Source: Batillaria attramentaria
Taxonomy: Eukaryota > Mollusca > Gastropoda > Batillariidae
Assembly (NCBI GenBank): GCA_018292915.2
Contig: JACVVK020000085.1
Coordinates: 1,106,001 to 1,170,000 of the forward strand
Direction of reading: 5' to 3'
Length of the DNA: 64,000 nt
The first letter of the stretch is position 1; each line of letters opens with the position of its first letter. The notes beneath the pieces were generated by a model. That model was given only the letters and a program-made list of their open reading frames with translations, was not told the DNA's origin and made no database searches. Made by a program: the position numbers and the translations under genes. This document shows, piece by piece, positions 57,277-64,000 of the stretch.

Positions 57277-58867
57277 TGTCACTGACCCCGTTTTTTCTCC
57301 TGCCTCTTTTTCCCCCGTCCCTACACTTCCGGGCAGCTGTGCCACCACCAAGGGTCGAGACACTTTGTTTACGCGTGTCACCGTTTGTCACTATGACAAC
57401 AACTGTACCTGTAAGTATAACCCCCCCGAAAGGATGTTTACCGTCACTCGTAATAAATCACGTGTCACTGACCGTCTGGTAAATGCATTGCTCCAGTGCG
57501 ACTTACGTGTCGTTGACCCTGTGGCATATTGTGCGTGCTCCTAATAAAAGTTGTTGTAGGTAGCAAAACACATGCGTAACGTTGTAGGATGAACTGGGGT
57601 GCGTGACCTAAAGTGCCAAACATACATCAATTTATTATACTTTTGCAATGTCTTTTCGGTGTCTTTCAAATAAACATTCGTGATATTCTCATAATTCTCG
57701 TAATGTTTCTTTTTCAGATTTTCCTGGCTACCTTAGTCAAAGTGTAATCAACGATAATGTGATATTATTATTACTTCTCGTTTAACATTTCTTTTTCAGA
57801 GATTTCCAGCCACCCAGGCCACATTTAAACTGACTTTAAAAAAAAACACAAAAAAAACACGGGAGGACGCTAACGTGACCACTGGACAGCCAGCAGAACG
57901 GTAATGTAAGTCACGTGTCTTGTTCACGTGCTCAAGGCAAGGAATGTATATCTCTTTTCTATCATGACCATTGGAGCACAGCCCCAAACCTCAAAAGAGC
58001 TTTTGTTCACAAAGGCGTCTCTCTTTTGCTGGCACGTGGACGACTCACGTCCATTATGTAATACAAACAATTCTTTGTTCGTCGGGATTTCTTTTGTTCC
58101 AAGGGCACAATACGCAGTGGTCCAGGAAATGTTCAGGGATAGAATTACCACGCTCTTTCAGTTTATGGATTGCATAATATCTAATTGAGTTCATCTGGTG
58201 TTTCGAGAACAAGAGATAGTAGAGAGATGAGAAATTGGAGAGAGGTTCAAATGTCCTGCCATTCCAATTATGAAGTTTTGTTAAGCGCTTCTGCTCCATG
58301 TTTACTAAAATTAGGCTTGGCAGAAGCCCGCTTGTGTTTTGAAGCAGTTGTGCATGTGAGTGCACCTTCAGGTGTAGTATAGTCCTTTTGCCAAAAACAT
58401 AAAAAATAAGAGTTTTTTTCCCCCATTCTAAGAGAAAAGATACACTTTCCTTGAACATTGTCAGAAGAAAAAAAAAATGTACCTGACTCAGACACCCAAC
58501 CAAATTCCATTTTTGTTTCCATCTGTCTGTCACCGTTAAACCTCTACCCTCGGGATGACGAGTGAACCATGACAAAAAAGTCAACCTTAAATAGGGTCTT
58601 CTTGCACATTTTCCATTGAATTCTGCATGTTCGACATAGAGTCACATTTGAATGTTGCACGTGCATGTCCCGATACCCCGACCATCAAAGCAAAAGGCAG
58701 GTTTTATACACGGTGTGTGTCGCACGGTCGGGGGCAACCTCGTGATTCATCTACATCCAAACACGGAGACTAGTAAAGGTGAACAAACTCGACACTTTGA
58801 CCGAACTGACGCAAAATCCCCCATGTACAGAGCAAAACTACAACATGATTATACAGTAAAACAAACA
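57277..58867. other. No gene seen
   Basis: A 176-codon minus frame at 58584-58054 has no recognisable domain, signal or splice context and is not supported. Confidence 0.35.
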
Positions 58868-58887
58868 ATATATATATATATATATAA

Positions 58888-58931
<44 letters not shown>

Positions 58932-59015
58932 GGGTGGGGGGTCTACCATCCTACCGCTGAAACATCTAACAGAGCTAAGGGTATCTCACCATTCATAGGG
59001 CCCCCATTCCCCTCT
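58868..59015 (-). repeat. (TA)n array and linked repeat (relative of 19276-19445)
   Basis: (TA)n at 58868-58928, a G-run, then TCTACCATCCTACCGCTGAA and AGGGTATCTCACCATTCATA, the complement of the 19370-19440 segment. Confidence 0.8.
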
Positions 59016-59720
59016 CACCGGGAGGAAAATGGCCACTACAACCCAGGCCATATGAATTGGTGATTTTAGCCGCTCACGACCATGGTTTCGGGTCAATGGA
59101 ACCAGATCAGGTGAGCATGCGGCGATACCCACACAATTGGAACACAGCATACTTTTGTGCTTATGACTTTTCATAAAGTGAATAGTTTCAGAGATAACTT
59201 TAAAACATTTGTTCGGCAAACGAACTATACCACAAATTGACCGCGAGTTCAAGTGCATTTTTTATTTGAGGGACCCGGTTTTGCAACTGTGATAGTTTGC
59301 AGTGATATTGTTGTCGTGAAAAAGCTTGATTTTCCTAATTTTTGTATTTCTAGGGCATGCGCTAGGTGCACGCCAGGGGGTTGCACCAGGAGGCAAGATG
59401 CCAGTGAAGCCGGGACTGTTTGCGCGCAAGGCAGGCTGCGGTGACGCAAGTGGATTTAAGTAAAGTGACTTTCGGGCCAAAACAGACTGTAGATATACAT
59501 TAATCCGGTGAGGGCTTTGGTATCAGTCTTCTGTGGCAGAAAAAGATGTAAAATAACCCCCAAACAAGCAACCAGTCACGTATAAAAATAATAATAATAC
59601 TGTCTCTGAAAGGGCAGGAAGCTCTTGTGAATGTGAAGTGGGAGAAACAATTTGAAATTACGAAAAAATGTACAAAAATAACCTCACTTAACCAAAAAGG
59701 ATAACAGTGGTCTGACGGCG
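59016..59720. other. No gene seen
   Basis: A degenerate SINE-A-like tail (GTGGCAGAAAAAGATGTAAA) lies near 59530. Confidence 0.35.
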
Positions 59721-59727
59721 GTGTTAT

Positions 59728-60282
59728 CCATTCGGACCGACCGTCGGGGGTTCTCTCCGCGTACTCCGGCTTCCTCCCCTCTGCTTTGGAAATGTTCAGC
59801 CCACAAAAAAAGAAAGAAAGATGCAATTCTAAAATTTGGAAACTTAAATTGCTGAGCTGGCCCTTCGCACCACGTGATTGTAATGTGTTCATGTCCAGTG
59901 TGTGGGAAAATGCGTGTGATTCACGTGAGCGTGCGTGCTGGGTTTAGCTTGCGGCGCTTTGAGCCAAATATTTGGGATAAAGCGCCTACATGAATGTGCT
60001 TAGTAGTAGTAGTAGTAGTAGTAGTAGTTTTCTGCTTTGGAAATGTTCAGCCCACAAAATTTGAAAAATGAATGCAATTCTAAAATTCCGAAACTTAAAT
60101 TTCTGAGCTGGCCCTTCGCACCACGTGATTGTAATGTGTTCATGTCCAGTGTGTGGGAAAATGCGTGTGATTCACGTGAGCGTGCGTGCTGGATTTAGCT
60201 CGCGGCGCTTTGAGCCAAATATTTGGGATAAAGCGCCTACATGAATGCTCTTAGTAGTAGTAGTAGTAGTAGTAGTAGTATC
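59728..60282 (+). mobile_element. Two tandem 5'-truncated SINE-B copies
   Basis: Copy 1 is 59728-60028 and copy 2 is 60031-60282. Both carry CTTTGGAAATGTTCAGCCCA, GCACCACGTGATTGTAATGT and AAAGCGCCTACATGAATG, and both end in (TAG)n instead of the (TAA)n seen in other copies. The shared tail variant suggests local duplication. Confidence 0.85.
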
Positions 60283-60869
60283 AACCAAATGTTACCTGTG
60301 CTGTTCCTGTCCTAAGTTAAATGGTTTTTGTACCTTTTACGAGCTGTCTCCAAATGTTAGCGACCTCTTTTGGTGACACACAAAACCTGTGCCAGTAATG
60401 TTCGTGGGGTTTTTTTCTGTTCATTGCCACACTTTTCCTCGTAAGTCTTCTTGAGTGAATGTACGTGTGACAGATGTTTACTTTAAACGGAAACATCGCC
60501 AAGAGATTAGTGAGAGGTGTTTTTTTATGAGCAGTACAGCATGTAAACATTTAAAAAAGCAGGTACTTTTATGTTTCCGTTGACTGCTTTGCTGTGACTG
60601 CAGGATTAGTCTCGTTTCCTGCCTCTCTTTGCCTGTAGGTTTTGTTCGTGTAGTAAGTGTACAATAAAACAAAATGTCCAGATCTTTGGCTTATAATGAA
60701 GCAAAGATAATTAGAGTTGTTATAAGGCTGAGTGTCATTGTAACCATATTACGATTTACCAACACGAAGAACAATGTTTTACTGAATTTATTTAACACTG
60801 ATTTTAAGCAGGTACCCCCCGAAAAAGCTCTGTCGGAACTACAGGCAACGGAGGCGTTAGCAAACAGAA
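60283..60869. other. No gene seen
   Basis: No supported feature. Confidence 0.3.
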
Positions 60870-61155
60870 CCATACCATAACAGGCCATCACAGACCAGAT
60901 TAGAAATGACCAGACCACACCACGACAGACAAAAGCGGACCAGACCGGGAAACAACAGACCAAATAAGACCAGAACGGACTAGGTCATACAGTCCAGTCC
61001 AGACCAGACCGGACCATGATTATTGACCCAAATCAGCCCAAACAAGAGCAGACCAGACCAGACCAGACTAGTGTAAATCATAAAGGACCATCATATCGTG
61101 AAAGGCCAGACCACGCCATAACAGTATACGCCAGACCAGGCCAGAGCACAGCAGA

Positions 61156-61247
61156 GTGGGTGTGGGTGTTTGGGGGTTTAACGTCCTTTTCCACCACATA
61201 GGGTGATATCAAAGACGGGGCAACGATGAAAAAGCCAGCACAAATAT
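61156..61247 (-). mobile_element. SINE-A 3' fragment, minus
   Basis: Tail and body up to CCAGCACAAAT. A perfect 12-bp target duplication, GAGCACAGCAGA, is at 61144-61155 and 61248-61259. Confidence 0.92.
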
Positions 61248-61426
61248 GAGCACAGCAGAACACACCTAAAACACGTATAAAAATATAAAAATAAAACCAT
61301 AACAGACTAAACCATGCCGTTTGAAAACAATAACAGCCCAGGTCAGACCCCATAAAACCCATAGCAGAGCCCACACGACCAGACCAGACGAGCTATTGTT
61401 CATAAAGGACTATCATAACTTCACAG

Positions 61427-61452
61427 TCAGTTAGTTATTTAGTGCTTAACGC
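61427..61452 (-). mobile_element. 26-bp insertion of the ultrashort element 3' end
   Basis: The inserted TCAGTTAGTTATTTAGTGCT+TAACGC is flanked by a perfect 13-bp duplication, CATAACTTCACAG (61414-61426 and 61453-61465). The neighbouring duplicated block at about 61090 lacks it. Confidence 0.85.
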
Positions 61453-61465
61453 CATAACTTCACAG

Positions 61466-62149
61466 ACCAGTCCACGTCATAACAGTATGTACTAGACCAG
61501 GCCAGACCAAAGTAGATCACCCCAAAAAGACCAGACCAAAACCCATAAGAGACCAAACCAATAAAACAAGAACAGCCCAGGTCAGACCTTATAAAACCCA
61601 TAGCAGAGCACACATGACCTGACCAGAGGAGACAAGGTCATGACAGACCATAACACAACACTCCACACTAGACACAATCTGGCGATTTCTTTATGAACCA
61701 GGTAACGACAGAACAGACCTGACTAGACAAGACCAAACCAAACTATACCAAATCAAAGAAAATAAAACAACAACAACAACAACAAAAGCACTGCGTAAAA
61801 CTAGCATATAGTTAACGCGAAACAGACTAACACAAATACAGACTAGACACAATGCAGGTTCGTGTGTTTTTGCATTAAGCCATGCTTTACTGACACAACG
61901 ATCTCCAAAACGGCCAAAACCGTTGAGCGCTTTTGTCAGTAAATGTCTGGACAGATGTTTCTTGGCTGTACGGACGTGTCCATTAAAATAAAAGTCAGTC
62001 TGGTTTACTTTTTCTTGAACAAGTAACGGATGAAGTTAATTTCAAAAGTCTGTTGTATTGAGTTGGGTCTTTGTCGTGTGGTTTTGTCGACAAGGCATAC
62101 CTATGTCCCGTACCATGTCGCTGGCGACACGACGTGTCGCCAAGACTAG
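61466..62149. other. End of satellite; no gene seen
   Basis: (AAC)n at about 61768-61784. No supported frame. Confidence 0.35.
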
Positions 62150-62330
62150 AAGAAGAAGAAGAAGAAGAACTTTGTATTGAGCTTTACACAGTTTCTTGAA
62201 CTGGCTCAGTGTGCCGCGAACTGGACCTAACACGCACGCTCACGTGAATCACACCCATTCTCTCACACACTGGACAGGAACGCATTACAATCACGTGTTG
62301 CGGCGGGTCAGCTCAGCAATTTAATTGCAA
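62150..62330 (-). mobile_element. SINE-B 3' part, minus
   Basis: (AAG)n tail, GTGCCGCGAACTGGACC, ACACACTGGACAGGAACGCA, TTACAATCACGTG. Confidence 0.8.
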
Positions 62331-62384
62331 GAATCTATAAATTTTGACGGCACGTCTAGCCTCAAGCTACATTGGCCAGGTGTA

Positions 62385-62660
62385 GCAGTCCAGATTATAC
62401 CCCGCCTAGAGTATACCCCCGTATAAACTGGCCTAGCCCAGACTATACCCCTGTATAAACTGGCCTAGCCCAGACTATCCCCCCGTATAAACTGGCCTAG
62501 CCCAGACTACCCCCCCGTATAAACTGGCCTAGCACATACTATACCCCGGGGTGTACTCTGAATCCGGCCTGGGCTGATCTATACCCAGGGGGTTGAACCG
62601 GCCTAGGCTACTTTATACCCGAGGGTATAAAGTAGCCAGGGGTACACTCCGGCCTGTTAC
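62385..62660. repeat. ~32-bp tandem repeat, about five units
   Basis: Units carry CCAGACTATACCCCTGTATA and AACTGGCCTAGC. The array degenerates into CGGCCTGGGCTGATCTATAC-type sequence. Confidence 0.85.
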
Positions 62661-62935
62661 ACCGGGCCACTTCCATCCTCAAGCTGTTAGGATCCGAAAC
62701 GCTTCAAGCCTCAGTCTGCATTGACCCGAGCCACTTGCTCAAGCTGCCAACACCCGGGGTGATTCAAACGGCTAAAACCTGGGGCACTTCCGGCATCAGA
62801 CTGCGTTGGCCCGGGGCACTTGTAGCCTCAAGCTACACCGACCATGGCATTTCCAGCCTCAAGCTGCATTGACCATGGGCGCTCCCAGCTTCAAGTTGAG
62901 ACCAGGGGCACTTCACGGCTGCGGAGTCTTACACC
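62661..62935. repeat. Degenerate 30-40 bp repeat (GGGGCACTT...CCTCAAGCTG)
   Basis: GGGGCACTTGTAGCCTCAAG, CATTTCCAGCCTCAAGCTGC and similar motifs recur six to eight times. A related motif is at 62350 (GGCACGTCTAGCCTCAAGCT). Confidence 0.7.
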
Positions 62936-63173
62936 GGGTCGATCGCCACCGACTAAATCGCTTTCCAGATTTTGAGATAACTCTTGAGAGCCCGAACCCA
63001 ACCAACCCCTACCTGCTGTTTGACAAGACTGGTTCAAAAGAACAAGCCACTGCACACCAGTGGGAGGCACTTCGAGCCACTATTACGCAAAGCGTTGGCC
63101 TTCCCGCTAAGCGCGACCCTTTTTATATTATTTATTTGTAGTTGTTGTTGTTGTTGTTGTTGTTCTTTTAGGG

Positions 63174-63350
63174 GGAGCCGGGGTGGCCGAGTGGTAGAGC
63201 GTTGGACTTTCAATGCTCGGGTCGTGAGTTCGAATCCCGGTTGGGGCCAAATATTTTTGCTGGACTTTTTCTCGTTGCCCTGCCTTTGATATCACCCTTA
63301 TGTGGTGGAAAAGGACGTTAAACTCCCAAACACCCACCCACCCCCTCTTC
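63174..63350 (+). mobile_element. SINE-A, full-length
   Basis: All blocks are present. The target duplication TTCTTTTAGGG / TTCTTCTAGGG is at 63163-63173 and 63351-63361. Confidence 0.92.
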
Positions 63351-63361
63351 TTCTTCTAGGG

Positions 63362-64000
63362 CCTGTGGTTCATTATTTGTAGTATTGTTTTATGTAATTT
63401 ATTAAACAACATAGTTTTTATAGTATCTTTTTGTTATTGGATGCTCAGCGGGCTGTCAGAGGCCTATCCTTTTTAAGGACAATAAACATGTATTGTATTG
63501 TATCGTATCGTATCGTATCGTATCGTAATCGTATTGTATTGTATTGTATTGTACACTGCTGCATATTGCGTAATAGTGGCTTAGAGTGGCCTCATTGATC
63601 TGAAGATTTCAAGTAAAAATGCGATTTTTCTTTGGGCGTTTAAGAGACATGCTACGTCGTGTGCCATGTCATCGGTGACATACATTGTCCCCAGAACAAT
63701 ACGATGGTCTTTATTTCAGCGTTAGTGACATGTTTCAAGGAGTGTTATAGTAATCCCGTTTTTTAATGGTGCCGAATTGTGCACACACATATCCTTGCTG
63801 TTACAGCATATTTGGATTTGCATATCTGCCGCAGTAAACCTTGTCTACAAAGACGCTGATTGTTACGGGGTGCTGGAATGATGTATACAGCTGTATATTT
63901 TACATCTCATTACTGAGGAAACGGCTCAAGTGATATAGTTTTATATTTGTTAAGGGAAGCAAATCTGCGCTGCAAAGGGAAGTCATGTAAACCCGCTACA
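63362..64000. repeat. No gene seen; (TATCG)n/(TATTG)n array at 63490-63553
   Basis: The pentamer array follows TTTTTAAGGACAATAAACAT, a retroposon-tail-like sequence with AATAAA. The rest is plain. Confidence 0.6.

Larger units (their letters stand above)
60870..61790. repeat. Degenerate CCAGACCA satellite with higher-order duplication
   Basis: Irregular units around CCAGACCA/GACCAGAC fill 0.9 kb. A larger block (CATAAAGGACYATCATA..., CATAACAGTATRYRC, CAGACCAGGCCAGA) occurs at 61079-61143 and again at 61401-61510. The two copies differ by independent insertions (61156-61247 and 61427-61452). Confidence 0.75.

Noticed and set aside
58054..58584. 176-codon minus-strand open frame
   Set aside because: No domain, signal peptide, codon pattern or splice context; a TTG-type start is possible. 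Likely chance.

Overview
The window looks like nuclear DNA of an invertebrate animal, most likely a marine mollusc and probably a gastropod. This is inferred from the very high load of (CA)n/(GT)n, (GA)n and (TA)n arrays, small widely spaced intron-containing genes, TATA-box promoters, and many copies of tRNA-derived SINEs with clear target-site duplications. There are no bacterial-style operons and no CRISPR, rRNA or functional tRNA genes. Most of the 64 kb is repeats.

The coding content that can be supported is small and all on the minus strand. (1) Four related genes encode short secreted proteins extremely rich in methionine and glycine: MG-A (4021-4757, 103 aa), MG-B (10341-14136, 78 aa), MG-C (23659-26207, 111 aa) and MG-D (53311-55095, 164 aa). 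Each has one exon for the signal peptide, a phase-1 intron close to the cleavage site, and one exon for the whole Met/Gly-rich mature part. All four have a glutamine directly after the predicted cleavage site. MG-B, MG-C and MG-D also have a recognisable upstream non-coding exon with a donor site, a TATA-like box and a CRE-like element (TGACGTMA). I did not recognise these proteins as a named family; a secreted structural or matrix role is inference. (2) A galactose-3-O-sulfotransferase-like gene (44680-47496, at least two coding exons, N-terminal exon not found) lies between MG-C and MG-D; it would be a Golgi type II membrane enzyme using PAPS.

Layout: 1-4000 microsatellites, two perfect or near-perfect hairpins and a LINE fragment; 4.0-4.8 kb MG-A; 5-9.7 kb SINEs, a 120-bp tandem array and a fold-back element nested in a SINE; 10.3-16.5 kb MG-B with the first copy of a 1.1-kb inverted repeat in its intron; 16.8-23.6 kb GA arrays, a hairpin insertion with a local empty site, a mariner-like MITE and the second 1.1-kb copy; 23.7-27.0 kb MG-C; 27-44 kb repeats, including a 17 x 46 bp minisatellite, large compound CA arrays, a hAT-like element and several SINEs; 44.7-47.5 kb sulfotransferase; 47.6-53.2 kb microsatellites; 53.3-56.6 kb MG-D; 56.9-64 kb SINEs, tandem repeats and a degenerate CCAGACCA satellite.

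The two things most worth following up are the Met/Gly secreted gene cluster and a roughly 60-bp retroposon-like element (15113-15177, 19022-19082 and relatives) that shares a precise end in independent copies, has 12-14 bp target duplications, and has related sequence in the 46-bp minisatellite. All gene models were read by eye from splice signals and reading frames; no transcript or database evidence was available.
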